A stretch of DNA of 64,000 nt from an uncultured Lachnospiraceae bacterium (GTDB lineage: Bacteria > Bacillota > Clostridia > Lachnospirales > Lachnospiraceae): positions 186,001 to 250,000 of the forward strand of contig CANQTF010000001.1 in the NCBI GenBank assembly GCA_947626745.1, written 5' to 3'. Each line of letters begins with the position of its first letter. Within the stretch, counting starts at the first letter, position 1. Positions 34,513 through 43,785 of this stretch are shown piece after piece. The translations under genes and the position numbers were made by a program. The notes beneath the pieces are model-generated. The model saw only the letters and a program-made list of their open reading frames with translations, ran no database searches and had not been told where the DNA came from.

Positions 34513-37390
34513 GCATATATGGGAACAAATCAAAGAAAACTTCATGAATATGGTCGCCTCACGGCTGCTTGTGCTCCTCCTTCTCCTGTTCGGCATGGGC
34601 GGCTATCTGATCTACACGATCTTTCAGCTCCAGATCGTCCGCGGGGAAGAATACTACAATAATTTTCAGCTTAGCATCACAAAAGAGCGCACCATCTTAC
34701 CGACCAGAGGAAATATCTTCGACCGCAGCGGCAAACTGCTCGCGTACAACGAATTGGCGTATTCCGTCACCATAGAAGACGTATACGAGTCCGGAAGAGA
34801 GCGGAACGCGAAGCTGAACGCCACGATCCTGCGGCTCATTGACATGATAGAGGGAAACGGGGATCAGATCATCAACGATTTTCACATCGTACTGGACAAT
34901 AACGGCGACTACCGGTTCAATGTGGAGGGTACGCAGCTTCTCCGCTTCCTTGCTGACATTTACGGGCATCCTCTGATCGACGATCTGGAGGAAGACGAAA
35001 AAAACGCCACCGCCTCCGAAGTCATCGACTACCTGTGCGGGACATCGCCCTCCTCACGCTACGGCATCGGGGATTACAAGGATGCCGACGATACCGACAG
35101 CTTTACGCCGGGATACGGCTACAGCAGGGAAGCTGTGCTGAAGCTCGTCACCATACGCTATGCCATGAGCGCCAACAGCTACCAGAAATATATCGCGACG
35201 ACCGTGGCGAACAACGTTTCGGAGAAGACGGTCGCCGTCGTAATGGAGAATGCGGACGTCCTCGACGGCGTCGCTATCTCGGAGGGAACGATCCGCAAAT
35301 ACAACGACAGCGTCTATTTTTCGCAGATCATCGGATACACCGGCAAGGTCGATCAGGAGGAGTTGAAAACGCTGCAGGAGCAGGATCCCACCTACGATCT
35401 GAACGATACCGTAGGCAAATCCGGCATCGAAGCCTCTATGGAGACGATCCTGCAGGGCAGGAAGGGCTCCGAGACGGTGTACGTCGATAATCTGGGCAAG
35501 GTGATCGAGACCTCCGACCGTGTGGAGTCCGTCGCGGGAAACGATATCTATCTGACGATCGACGCCGATCTGCAGCGGGTCTGCTACCACATATTGGAAT
35601 CCAAGCTTGCCGGTATCCTTTTGGACAAGATCGACAATATCAAGGAGTTCAAGGTGCCGGAGGGCGGCAGCGGCGGCAATATCAGGATCCCGATCTACGA
35701 CGTCTACTTTGCGTGCATCAACAACAATATCCTTGACGTTTCGCACTTTCAGGCGGAGGACGCCGGCGAGACGGAGCAGCTCGTATATCAGGCATACTTG
35801 GACAAAAAGGCCCGCGTGGCCGCCACGCTGCGGCAGGAGCTGGAAGAGACGTGTACGCCTTACAACGCGCTGACCGAGGAATACAAGAACTACGAGAGCT
35901 ATATCGTCTCCATGCTCTATGACCAAGACATCATCATGCGCTCCAAGCTGGACCGGAACGATGAGACATATATCGCATGGACCAAGGACGAAGTCATCAG
36001 CCTGAACGAGTATCTGAACTATGCGGTGGCGATGAACTGGGTCAATGTCTCCGCCCTCGATATCGACTCCCGCTACTCCGATTCGGTGGAGATCTATGCG
36101 AAGATCGTTGATTATATCATGGAACGCCTAAACAGGGACAACAGCTTCGACAAGCGTATGTACCGCTACATGATCAACAACGACGAGCTGACCGGCCGCC
36201 AGATCTGCAGCCTTTTACTGGAGCAGGATATCGTGGAGCTCCCCGAGGAGGAGCGGCGGCAGTTTGAAGCCGGCAGTGAAACGCCCTATGCTTTCATGAG
36301 AAATCGGATCCAAAACCTTGATATCACACCGGCGCAGCTCGCCCTTGACCCGTATTCCGGCTCTATCGTCATCACCGATGTCAACACGGGGGACGTTCTG
36401 GCGCTGGTGTCCTATCCGAGCTACGACAACAACAAAATGGCGAACGGCGTGAACGCCAGATATTTTGCCTCCCTGCAGAGCGACCTGTCGAGCCCGCTCC
36501 TCAACTATGCGACGCAGCAGCGGACCGCCCCCGGCTCTACCTACAAGATCGTGTCGGCGACGGCGGGATTGACCGAAGGAGTCATTACAACGACGGACAC
36601 CATCACCTGTACGGGACTGTTCGACAAGATCACGCCGTCGCCGAAGTGCTGGATCTCGCCCGGCGCGCATGGCGCTCTGAATGTGACGGGCGGTCTGCAG
36701 CATTCCTGCAACTGGTTTTTCTACGAAGTCGGGTACCGGCTCGGCATCACGGGAGATTCCTTCAGCGACAGCCTCGCGCTCGGCAAACTCGCCAAGGCGG
36801 CCGACCTCTACGGCCTGTCCGAGACGTCCGGCGTAGAGATCGAAGAGTACGCGCCGGAAGTGTCCGATACGGACGCCGTCCGTTCCGCCATCGGCCACGG
36901 GACCAACAACTACACGACTGTCGGACTTGCGCGATATGTTACAACTATCGCAAACGGCGGGACATGTTATAATCTAACATTAGTAGACAAGATCGAGGAT
37001 CACAACGGCGATCTGGTCAAGGACAACCACGCCGAAGTGCGCAACACCATTGATATGGACGCTTCCTACTGGAATGCGATCCATTCCGGCATGCGCAAGG
37101 TCGTGGAGAGCAAGGCATACTACGCCGATCTCGATGTGGCGGTGGCCGGCAAGACCGGAACCGCACAGGAGGACCGCACCCGCGCGAACCATGCGCTCTT
37201 TATCAGCTATGCGCCCTATGAAGATCCGGAGATCTCCGTCAGCGTGCGTGTGGCCAACGGTTACACCTCCGACTACAGCGCGCAGATCGCCAGAGAGGTA
37301 TATGAGTATTACTACGGACTCAAAGAGGAGAGCGAGATCATCACCGGCACTGCGGGAGCCCTGCAGGGCGGTACGATCAATGCAGACTAG
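34493..37390 (+). CDS. mrdA: Penicillin-binding protein 2 (elongation transpeptidase), long form
   Basis: This protein of about 965 residues has a membrane anchor at about 21-44 and a pedestal domain with TRGNIFDRSGKLLAYNELAYSV. The transpeptidase domain has STYK (active Ser about 682), HSCNWF and KTGTAQ (Lys about 887). It is roughly 300 residues longer than enterobacterial PBP2 because of inserted stretches between the pedestal and the active Ser (about 370-640), as often in Clostridia. The start is either GTG 34493 or TTG 34505; the latter sits 11 bases after GAGGAG and may be the true one. It pairs with RodA, encoded further down. All catalytic motifs are intact. Confidence 0.93.
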   Translation: MGKSLFEHIWEQIKENFMNMVASRLLVLLLLLFGMGGYLIYTIFQLQIVRGEEYYNNFQLSITKERTILPTRGNIFDRSGKLLAYNELAYSVTIEDVYESGRERNAKLNATILRLIDMIEGNGDQIINDFHIVLDNNGDYRFNVEGTQLLRFLADIYGHPLIDDLEEDEKNATASEVIDYLCGTSPSSRYGIGDYKDADDTDSFTPGYGYSREAVLKLVTIRYAMSANSYQKYIATTVANNVSEKTVAVVMENADVLDGVAISEGTIRKYNDSVYFSQIIGYTGKVDQEELKTLQEQDPTYDLNDTVGKSGIEASMETILQGRKGSETVYVDNLGKVIETSDRVESVAGNDIYLTIDADLQRVCYHILESKLAGILLDKIDNIKEFKVPEGGSGGNIRIPIYDVYFACINNNILDVSHFQAEDAGETEQLVYQAYLDKKARVAATLRQELEETCTPYNALTEEYKNYESYIVSMLYDQDIIMRSKLDRNDETYIAWTKDEVISLNEYLNYAVAMNWVNVSALDIDSRYSDSVEIYAKIVDYIMERLNRDNSFDKRMYRYMINNDELTGRQICSLLLEQDIVELPEEERRQFEAGSETPYAFMRNRIQNLDITPAQLALDPYSGSIVITDVNTGDVLALVSYPSYDNNKMANGVNARYFASLQSDLSSPLLNYATQQRTAPGSTYKIVSATAGLTEGVITTTDTITCTGLFDKITPSPKCWISPGAHGALNVTGGLQHSCNWFFYEVGYRLGITGDSFSDSLALGKLAKAADLYGLSETSGVEIEEYAPEVSDTDAVRSAIGHGTNNYTTVGLARYVTTIANGGTCYNLTLVDKIEDHNGDLVKDNHAEVRNTIDMDASYWNAIHSGMRKVVESKAYYADLDVAVAGKTGTAQEDRTRANHALFISYAPYEDPEISVSVRVANGYTSDYSAQIAREVYEYYYGLKEESEIITGTAGALQGGTINAD

Positions 37391-37420
37391 ACTACAGAGA
37401 AACCCACATGGAGGATCACT

Positions 37421-38101
37421 ATGAAAAATGCGGTTATCATCAAAAGTTTTCAAAACGGGCTGTCCATCTATCTCGACAGTGAGATCCCTTTTTCCAAGCT
37501 CGTTGAGGAGATTGCCTTCAAGTTCAGAGAATCTTCGCATTTCTTTAAAGACGCCAGCATGGTCGTCTCTTTTGAGGGGCGGGAGCTGTCGGACATAGAG
37601 GAACGCCAGCTCGTGAACACCATCTCGGCAAATTCGGATCTCAACATCGTCTGTATCATGGGCAAGAACGAGGAGACGAACAAGAATTATGTCAAGGCTC
37701 TGCAAAAGCTGTCCTATCATCAGCAGGCAATGGAAAATGCCGGACAGTTCTACAAGGGCACGCTGAAGGACGGACAGACGCTGGAGACGGAAAACAGCGT
37801 GATCGTGCTCGGGGACGTCTATCCCGGCGCGAGCATCATATCCAACAAGGATATCGTCATACTGGGCGGCCTGTACGGACAAGCCTATGCCGGCGGAAAC
37901 GGTGAGGACGGACACTTTGTCGTTGCGCTTGAAATGTCACCCGAGAAGTTAAAGATCGGTGATTTCAAATATAAAACATCAGAGAAACAGAGCAAATGGT
38001 CGATCAAACCCAAGATCCAGCCCAAGATAGCTTATGTGAAGGACCAAAGAGTCATCATGGAACCGATCACAAAAGAATTACTGAACGATCTGCCGGTGTG
38101 A
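37421..38101 (+). CDS. minC: Septum site-determining protein MinC
   Basis: This 226-residue protein has an N-terminal domain that acts on FtsZ and a C-terminal beta-helix with GDVYPGASIISNKDIVILGGLYGQAYAG (about 128-155), the usual MinC_C pattern that binds MinD. It blocks division near the poles. It is followed by minD and minE, so the oscillating type of Min system is encoded here rather than only the DivIVA type. Confidence 0.95.
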   Translation: MKNAVIIKSFQNGLSIYLDSEIPFSKLVEEIAFKFRESSHFFKDASMVVSFEGRELSDIEERQLVNTISANSDLNIVCIMGKNEETNKNYVKALQKLSYHQQAMENAGQFYKGTLKDGQTLETENSVIVLGDVYPGASIISNKDIVILGGLYGQAYAGGNGEDGHFVVALEMSPEKLKIGDFKYKTSEKQSKWSIKPKIQPKIAYVKDQRVIMEPITKELLNDLPV

Positions 38102-38180
38102 TACATAATTCGACAGACACAGTGTGTGGCAGCCTGTTCAGGGGACGATAATACATCATATTCGGGAGGAAGCGAAAAAT

Positions 38181-38972
38181 ATGAGTGAAGTAATTGTCGT
38201 CACATCAGGGAAAGGCGGGGTAGGCAAGACCACTACCACCGCAAACGTTGGCACAGGTCTGGCAGCTATGGGCAAAAAGGTGATCCTGATCGACACCGAT
38301 ATCGGACTGCGCAATCTCGATGTCGTGATGGGGCTGGAAAACAGGATCGTCTACAATCTCGTGGACGTGGTGGAGGGCAACTGCCGCATCAAGCAGGCGA
38401 TCATAAGGGACAAGCGGTATCCCACCCTTTTCCTGCTCCCCTCGGCGCAGACGCGGGATAAGAGCGCGGTAAATCCCTCACAGATGATCAAGATGATCAG
38501 TCATCTCAAGGATCAGTTCGATTATATCCTTCTGGACTGTCCCGCCGGCATCGAACAGGGCTTTCAGAATGCCATAGCGGGAGCGGACAGGGCGCTTGTC
38601 GTCACCACGCCGGAAGTGTCCGCTATTCGGGACGCCGACAGGATCATAGGGCTTTTGGAGGCAAACGAGATCCACAAGATCGATCTGGTGATCAACAGGA
38701 TACGCAGCGACATGATCCGGCGGGGCGATATGATGTCCTCCGAAGATGTCGTCGATATCCTTTCCTTACCGTTGATCGGGCTTGTGCCCGACGATGAGAA
38801 TGTGGTGATCGCCACAAATCAGGGCGAGCCGCTTGTCGGCACGGGAACGCTGGCGGGAAAGGCATACCAGAATATCTGTCACAGGGTCCTCGGAAAAGAA
38901 GTGCCTTTTCTCGACTTGGAAAAGGGCGTCTCTTTCTGGGCGAAAGTGTCCGGTATCTTTCATAGGGGTTAG
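38181..38972 (+). CDS. minD: Septum site-determining ATPase MinD
   Basis: This 263-residue protein starts at ATG 38181 behind GGGAGGA (MSEVIVVTSGKGGVGKTTTTAN). The deviant Walker A KGGVGKTT (about 11-18) with the signature Lys, DTDIGLRNLDVVMG, and DCPAGIEQGF are typical. The C terminus has an amphipathic tail (VPFLDLEKGVSFWAKVSGIF) for membrane binding. It brings MinC to the membrane and is displaced by MinE. Confidence 0.97.
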   Translation: MSEVIVVTSGKGGVGKTTTTANVGTGLAAMGKKVILIDTDIGLRNLDVVMGLENRIVYNLVDVVEGNCRIKQAIIRDKRYPTLFLLPSAQTRDKSAVNPSQMIKMISHLKDQFDYILLDCPAGIEQGFQNAIAGADRALVVTTPEVSAIRDADRIIGLLEANEIHKIDLVINRIRSDMIRRGDMMSSEDVVDILSLPLIGLVPDDENVVIATNQGEPLVGTGTLAGKAYQNICHRVLGKEVPFLDLEKGVSFWAKVSGIFHRG

Positions 38973-38984
38973 GAGGGATCGATC

Positions 38985-39260
38985 GTGTTTAAGAATCTGT
39001 TAAGGCGCAAAAGTTCCAGAGAGATCGCGAAAGACCGGTTAAAGATCCTGCTGATCTCAGACCGTGTCAACTGCTCTCCGGAGATGATGGAGATGATCAA
39101 GAACGATATCGCGAAGGTCATTTCCAAGTATATGAAAATCGACACAAAAAGCATGGAGATACAGATCACCAAGACGGGAAATAAGGGCAGGAGCCTGAAA
39201 AATCCGACGCTCTATGCCAATATACCGATTCTCGATCTGATGAATCACGATATACCTTAA
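38985..39260 (+). CDS. minE: Cell division topological specificity factor MinE
   Basis: This 91-residue protein starts at GTG 38985 behind AGGAGG. It has the MinE pattern: an N-terminal MinD-stimulating and membrane part (SREIAKDRLKILLISDRVNCSPEMMEMI), then IAKVISKYMKIDTKSMEIQI. It drives MinD off the membrane and so restricts MinCD to the poles. Twelve bases after minD and 21 before rodA. Confidence 0.95.
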   Translation: MFKNLLRRKSSREIAKDRLKILLISDRVNCSPEMMEMIKNDIAKVISKYMKIDTKSMEIQITKTGNKGRSLKNPTLYANIPILDLMNHDIP

Positions 39261-39281
39261 GAGGAGAAAGGAGACGGCGGC

Positions 39282-40385
39282 ATGACGAGACGCTACCATA
39301 TCAGAGACTATGACTTCAAACTCATCGCGCTTGTCGTTGCGCTCACATGGATCGGTATCTTCGCTATCGGCAGCGCCAGGGAATCCGTGCAGTCGAGACA
39401 GATCGCCGGGTTTGTTCTGGGCGTTTTCCTGATGCTCGTCATCTCCCTGTTCGACTATTCGGTCATCCTGCGTTTCTATTGGGTGATCTATGCGGTAAAC
39501 CTCGTCCTTCTCGCGCTCGTCCGGTATATGGGCGAGGATGCCGGCGGCGCGCAGAGATGGCTGAATCTTTTCGGCATTCAGTTCCAGCCGTCGGAGTTAG
39601 CCAAGATCCTGCTGATCCTGTTCTTCGCGCAGCTCATCATGCGGCATCAGGAGGAGATGCATACGCTATGGTTCAACGGCCTCTGTGTGCTGCTTGTCCT
39701 GCCGGCGCTCTATCTGATCTACAAGCAGCCGGACCTGTCCACCACCATCGTGGTCGTGGTCCTGTTCTGCGTGATCCTCTTTGTGGGCGGCACGAGCTGG
39801 AAGTACGTCGTCATGACGCTGGCGGTGGCGGTTCCCACGTTTATCGTTCTGTTTATGATGATCCTTGAGCCGGATCAGCAGATCATCAATGAGTTCCAGC
39901 AGCGGCGTATCCTCGCATGGCTGTATCCGGAGGAATATGCCACGACGGAGGCCTATCAGCAGCTCAATTCCATTACCGCCATCGGCTCCGGCATGCTGTA
40001 CGGCAAGGGTTACAATAACAACGAATCCCTTTCTGTCAAGAACGGAAACTTTATTTCGGAGCCGCAGACGGATTTTATTTATGCGGTGATCGGGGAAGAA
40101 TTTGGCTTTGTCGGAAGCTGTGCCGTAATTGTCTTATTGATTTTCATATCATTTGAATGTATTATGGTAGCTAGGAGGGCAAAAGATCTGGCCGGCGCCA
40201 TCATAGCCGCGGGGGTAGCGGCATTGGTCGGCTTTCAGGGGTTACTTAACATTGCCGTGGCCACGGGGGTCAGCCCCAACACGGGCATTCCTCTGCCTTT
40301 TGTCAGCTACGGGCTGACGTCTCTCGTCAGTCTGTATATCGGGGTCGGGTTCGTACTCAACGTACGGATACAGTGCAAAAAATGA
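39282..40385 (+). CDS. rodA: SEDS peptidoglycan glycosyltransferase RodA
   Basis: This 367-residue membrane protein has about ten segments. The SEDS motifs are AQRWLNLFGIQFQPSELAKI (about 87-106), QQRRILAWLYPEEY, AIGSGMLYGKGY and TGIPLPFVSYGLTSL (near the C terminus). It polymerises glycan strands for wall elongation with PBP2 of the same block. It lies after minCDE, with AGGAGAAAGGAG before the ATG. Confidence 0.95.
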   Translation: MTRRYHIRDYDFKLIALVVALTWIGIFAIGSARESVQSRQIAGFVLGVFLMLVISLFDYSVILRFYWVIYAVNLVLLALVRYMGEDAGGAQRWLNLFGIQFQPSELAKILLILFFAQLIMRHQEEMHTLWFNGLCVLLVLPALYLIYKQPDLSTTIVVVVLFCVILFVGGTSWKYVVMTLAVAVPTFIVLFMMILEPDQQIINEFQQRRILAWLYPEEYATTEAYQQLNSITAIGSGMLYGKGYNNNESLSVKNGNFISEPQTDFIYAVIGEEFGFVGSCAVIVLLIFISFECIMVARRAKDLAGAIIAAGVAALVGFQGLLNIAVATGVSPNTGIPLPFVSYGLTSLVSLYIGVGFVLNVRIQCKK

Positions 40386-40415
40386 TATTGACAGCAAAGA
40401 GAAGGGGTATATCGT

Positions 40416-40811
40416 ATGAACATCGCATTGATCGCACATGATGCCAAGAAGAAGCTGATGCAGAATTTCTGTATCGCCTATCGGGGTATCCTGAGCAAAA
40501 ACGAACTGTTTGCAACGGGAACGACGGGACGTCTGATCGAGGAAGTGACGAATCTGTCCGTCCACAAATATCTTGCGGGGCATTTGGGAGGCGCGCAGCA
40601 GATCGGTGCGCAGATCGAGCACAACCAGATCGATCTTGTCATCTTTCTGCGCGATCCTTTGTATCCGAAGTCGCATGAGCCCGATGTCAACAATGTGGTA
40701 ATGCTGTGCGACAGACACAACATTCCCCTCGCTACCAATCTGGCGAGCGCGGAGCTGTTGATCAAATCACTCGACAGAGGAGACCTTGAGTGGCGTGAAA
40801 TGTACAAGTAA
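40416..40811 (+). CDS. mgsA: Methylglyoxal synthase
   Basis: This 131-residue protein has the family patterns IALIAHDAKKKLM (about 3-15), FATGTTGRLIEE, SGP-like segment HLGGAQQIGAQI (near 58) and DLVIFLRDPLYPKSHEPDVNNVV. It converts dihydroxyacetone phosphate to methylglyoxal and phosphate, a glycolytic bypass used under phosphate stress. It follows rodA in many Clostridia. The next gene overlaps its end. Confidence 0.96.
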   Translation: MNIALIAHDAKKKLMQNFCIAYRGILSKNELFATGTTGRLIEEVTNLSVHKYLAGHLGGAQQIGAQIEHNQIDLVIFLRDPLYPKSHEPDVNNVVMLCDRHNIPLATNLASAELLIKSLDRGDLEWREMYK

Positions 40812-41778
40812 GCGTTCCATACGCAGGATCATCGCCGTGTCGCTTGCGGCCGCGTCTGTCCTGACAGGCTGCGGCGGATCGAAGTACGACATGGCATACG
40901 AACTGAATAGCGAGGTGAGCAGCTACCAGCTCTTGAATATTTCCAATCAGGAAACGCTGGAGCCCTTCGCCGCCGATCTGTGCGTCGCGAACGGGGACGT
41001 GAAGAAGGTCGGCGTGGATCTGCCCGACGTGGGCGCGGCAGCGCTTTTTGATCTGAAGGATCTGGATACGCTCTACGCCAAGAACGTCAACGTTCAAGTG
41101 AATCCTGCCAGCCTCACGAAGATCATGACCGCGCTCGTGGCGATCAAATACGGCTCGCCCGACCAGATGCTGACGGCCAGCGAGAACGTGCGCATCACAG
41201 AGCCGGGCGCGCAGTTATGCGGCTTGAAGCCGGGCGACCAGATGACGCTCGATCAGGCGCTGCACATCCTGCTCATATACTCCGCCAACGACGTGGCCGT
41301 CATGATCGCCGAGGGCATATCCGGTTCCGTGGAGGAATTTGTCGCCCTCATGAACAGGGAAGCGGCCGAGCTGGGCGCTACAAACTGCAATTTTACCAAT
41401 CCCAACGGGCTTACGGAAGAGAATCACTATATGACCGCCTATGACCTGTACCTGATCTTTCAGGAGGCGCTCAAGTACGAGCTCTTCAAGCAGATCATAC
41501 AGATGACCTCCTACAACACCGTGTACAGGGACAAAAACGGCGCAGAGATCTCTTTTGAGACGAGTACGACGAATCAATATCTGAAAGGCACCTATGAGAT
41601 GCCGGAGGGCATCACGGTGATCGGCGGCAAGACCGGGACCACCAACGCGGCGGGGCACTGTCTGATCCTGCTGTCCACGGGAAGGGACGGGACGCAATAC
41701 ATATCCGTCATTATGAAAGACACCTCCGGCGAGGAGCTGTACGCGGATATGACCAAACTTCTGGAAGCGGCCGAATAA
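40795..41778 (+). CDS. Lipoprotein D-alanyl-D-alanine carboxypeptidase (S11 family)
   Basis: This protein of about 327 residues starts at GTG 40795 with AGAGGAGA upstream; TTG 40786 is possible but too close to that site. A lipoprotein signal ends in VLTGC, so it is tethered to the membrane by a lipid on Cys. The S11 motifs are SLTK (active Ser about 106), SAN in LLIYSANDVAV, and KTGTTN. There is no C-terminal PBP5-like domain. It trims pentapeptide side chains of peptidoglycan. It overlaps mgsA by 17 bases and ends the mre-min block. Confidence 0.9.
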   Translation: MKCTSKRSIRRIIAVSLAAASVLTGCGGSKYDMAYELNSEVSSYQLLNISNQETLEPFAADLCVANGDVKKVGVDLPDVGAAALFDLKDLDTLYAKNVNVQVNPASLTKIMTALVAIKYGSPDQMLTASENVRITEPGAQLCGLKPGDQMTLDQALHILLIYSANDVAVMIAEGISGSVEEFVALMNREAAELGATNCNFTNPNGLTEENHYMTAYDLYLIFQEALKYELFKQIIQMTSYNTVYRDKNGAEISFETSTTNQYLKGTYEMPEGITVIGGKTGTTNAAGHCLILLSTGRDGTQYISVIMKDTSGEELYADMTKLLEAAE

Positions 41779-41788
41779 GTTTTTCTAG

Positions 41789-41817
41789 TTGTTTTTTTAG
41801 AGGGATTCCCTTATAAT
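41789..41817 (+). promoter_or_regulatory. Promoter of the gene at 41880
   Basis: TTGTTT (41789-41794), 17 bases, TATAAT (41812-41817). Transcription should start near 41824, 56 bases before the ATG. Confidence 0.7.
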
Positions 41818-41879
41818 AGAGTCAGACGAAGTCATATTATAAGCAAACATCATATTTTATACTTTAGGAGGGTTTCGCC

Positions 41880-42299
41880 ATGGTTGAATTGATCGTAGGC
41901 AATAAGGGAAAGGGAAAAACCAAGCATCTGCTGGATAAAGTAAATACAGTCGTCAAAGAGGCGCAGGGAAATGTCGTATATCTGGACAAGAGCACGAAGC
42001 ACATGTTCGAGCTGAACAATAAGATCAGGCTGATCGACGTTTCCGATTATCTGATCTCGAACAGCGACGAGTTCATCGGATTTATCTGCGGCATCATTTC
42101 GCAGGACCACGATCTGCAGCACATGTATTTCGACAGTTTCCTGAAGATCGCCTGTGTGGACGAAGACGGCATCGCCGCCGTGGTAGACAAACTGGAGACG
42201 ATCGGCGCAAAATTCCATGTGGACTTCGTGCTGAGTGTTTCCGTAGACGAGGGCGCGCTGCCTGAGGCCCTGCGGTCCAAGGTCATCGTTTCACTGTAA
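41880..42299 (+). CDS. Small P-loop protein of unknown function
   Basis: This 139-residue protein starts behind AGGAGGG. It has a Walker A motif at its start (GNKGKGKT, residues 7-14). A hydrophobic strand ending in VVYLDKS follows at about 32-38 and another (KFHVDFVLSVSVDEG) near the C terminus, where the Asp could be a Walker B equivalent. It is far shorter than usual P-loop ATPases. It has no membrane segment. With its own promoter and terminator it is a single-gene unit between the mre-min block and a division cluster. I recall similar proteins in Lachnospiraceae, but no function. Confidence 0.7.
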   Translation: MVELIVGNKGKGKTKHLLDKVNTVVKEAQGNVVYLDKSTKHMFELNNKIRLIDVSDYLISNSDEFIGFICGIISQDHDLQHMYFDSFLKIACVDEDGIAAVVDKLETIGAKFHVDFVLSVSVDEGALPEALRSKVIVSL

Positions 42300-42332
42300 A
42301 ACATACATAACCGATATGCATGTAATTCCATA

Positions 42333-42357
42333 AAACCTCGGTGTATCCGAGGTTTTT
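42333..42357 (+). terminator. Intrinsic terminator
   Basis: AAACCTCGG (42333-42341) pairs perfectly with CCGAGGTTT (42347-42355) around TGTAT, followed by T; it ends the P-loop gene at 41880. Confidence 0.88.
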
Positions 42358-42381
42358 GATATGTAACAAGGAGAAAGCGCA

Positions 42382-43779
42382 TTGGCGAAGAGAGGAAACA
42401 AGATAGCTCCATACAGTCCGCCGCCGAACATCAACATCGGTATGCTGATCTTTGCGGCGATCTTTATCTATGTCGTCGTCTGTGTATTTATGTATTTCCG
42501 GTCGGATCATATCGTCGGCTACAACGTTACGGAGGGTTCTCTGACGTCCAACAGCATATACACCGGCATCGCGCTGCGCACCGAGAAGATCATTACCGGC
42601 AGCGATGCGGGCTATGTCAATTATTTCGCCAGGGAAGGGGAGCGGGTCGCCAAGGGCGATCTCGTCTACACGGTGGACGAGACCGGCAAGCTGTCCGACT
42701 ATATGCACACCAGCGAGAGCGGAGAGAACTCTCTCTCGGACGCGGATCTGACGGAGTTAAAGACCGAGATCACCGCTTTCACGAGCCGTTTTGACCGCAC
42801 GCAGTTCTCGGACGTGTACAATTTCAAGTACAGCGTGGAGGGCACGGCGTTAAAGCTGTCCAACTACAATATCCTTGAAAATGCGGACGCGCTCAACGAA
42901 GCGGGCGGGAGCAGCTTTGTCAATTACCGCTACGCGCCGGAGAGCGGCATCGTGATCTATTCCATTGACGGCTACGAGGATCTGACGCTGGAGGACATGA
43001 CCGCCGCGCTTTTTGAGCAGAAGGATTATGAGAAGCAGCATTTTATGAATAACGATCTGGTGGCAAGCGGCGACCAGATCTACAAGCTGTCCACGGACGA
43101 AGACTGGTCCATCGTCATTCAGGTCGATGAGGAGTTGGCCGAGGAGCTTCTGGAAAAAGAGTATGTGGAAGTGAAATTCCTCAAAAATCAGTACACCTCA
43201 TGGGGCGAGGTCGATTCGTATACGAACGGGGACGGCGACACGTTCGTATCCCTGACATTTACCAACTCCATGATCACATTCTGCACAGACCGGTTTATCG
43301 AGATCGAGCTTCTTCTGGAAGATGAAAAGGGGTTAAAGATCCCTAACTCCGCGATGGTGACGAAGGAATTCTTTATCGTGCCGAAGGACTACGTGACAAA
43401 GGGCGGCAACAGCGGCAGCGACGGCGTCCTTCTGGAGACCTATGACGAGGAAGGGAACGCCGTCACGGAGTTTGTGCCGACGACGATCTACGACGAGACG
43501 GAGACGGAATATTATCTGGACGACTCTGTCCTGCGTGCGGGAAACGTTATCCACAAGCCGGATTCCACGCAGAAATACACGGTCAGTAAGACAGGCTCCC
43601 TGACGGGCGTCTACAACATCAACAAAGGATATGCGGATTTCAAGCAGGTGACCGTCCTGTACGCCAACGACGAGTACTCTATCGTGAGATCCAATACCGT
43701 CTACGGCTTGAACGTCTACGACCATATCGTGCTGGACGCATCTACGGTGAACGACAATCAATTTATATATGAGAGGTAA
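42382..43779 (+). CDS. HlyD-like membrane-anchored adaptor protein
   Basis: This 465-residue protein starts at TTG 42382 with AAGGAG eight bases upstream. It has a short cytoplasmic start (KRGNKIAPYSPPP), one membrane segment (about 19-38) and a large outer part. IYTGIALRTEKIITGSDAGYVNYFAREGERVAKGDLVYTVD (about 61-101) is the biotinyl-lipoyl-like motif of HlyD/RND-type adaptors. A beta-rich C-terminal half follows. No transporter gene is adjacent. It precedes yggS and sepF, which in Firmicutes are division-linked, so it may act at the envelope during division rather than in efflux; this is inference. Confidence 0.7.
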   Translation: MAKRGNKIAPYSPPPNINIGMLIFAAIFIYVVVCVFMYFRSDHIVGYNVTEGSLTSNSIYTGIALRTEKIITGSDAGYVNYFAREGERVAKGDLVYTVDETGKLSDYMHTSESGENSLSDADLTELKTEITAFTSRFDRTQFSDVYNFKYSVEGTALKLSNYNILENADALNEAGGSSFVNYRYAPESGIVIYSIDGYEDLTLEDMTAALFEQKDYEKQHFMNNDLVASGDQIYKLSTDEDWSIVIQVDEELAEELLEKEYVEVKFLKNQYTSWGEVDSYTNGDGDTFVSLTFTNSMITFCTDRFIEIELLLEDEKGLKIPNSAMVTKEFFIVPKDYVTKGGNSGSDGVLLETYDEEGNAVTEFVPTTIYDETETEYYLDDSVLRAGNVIHKPDSTQKYTVSKTGSLTGVYNINKGYADFKQVTVLYANDEYSIVRSNTVYGLNVYDHIVLDASTVNDNQFIYER

Positions 43780-43785
43780 GTCGGT

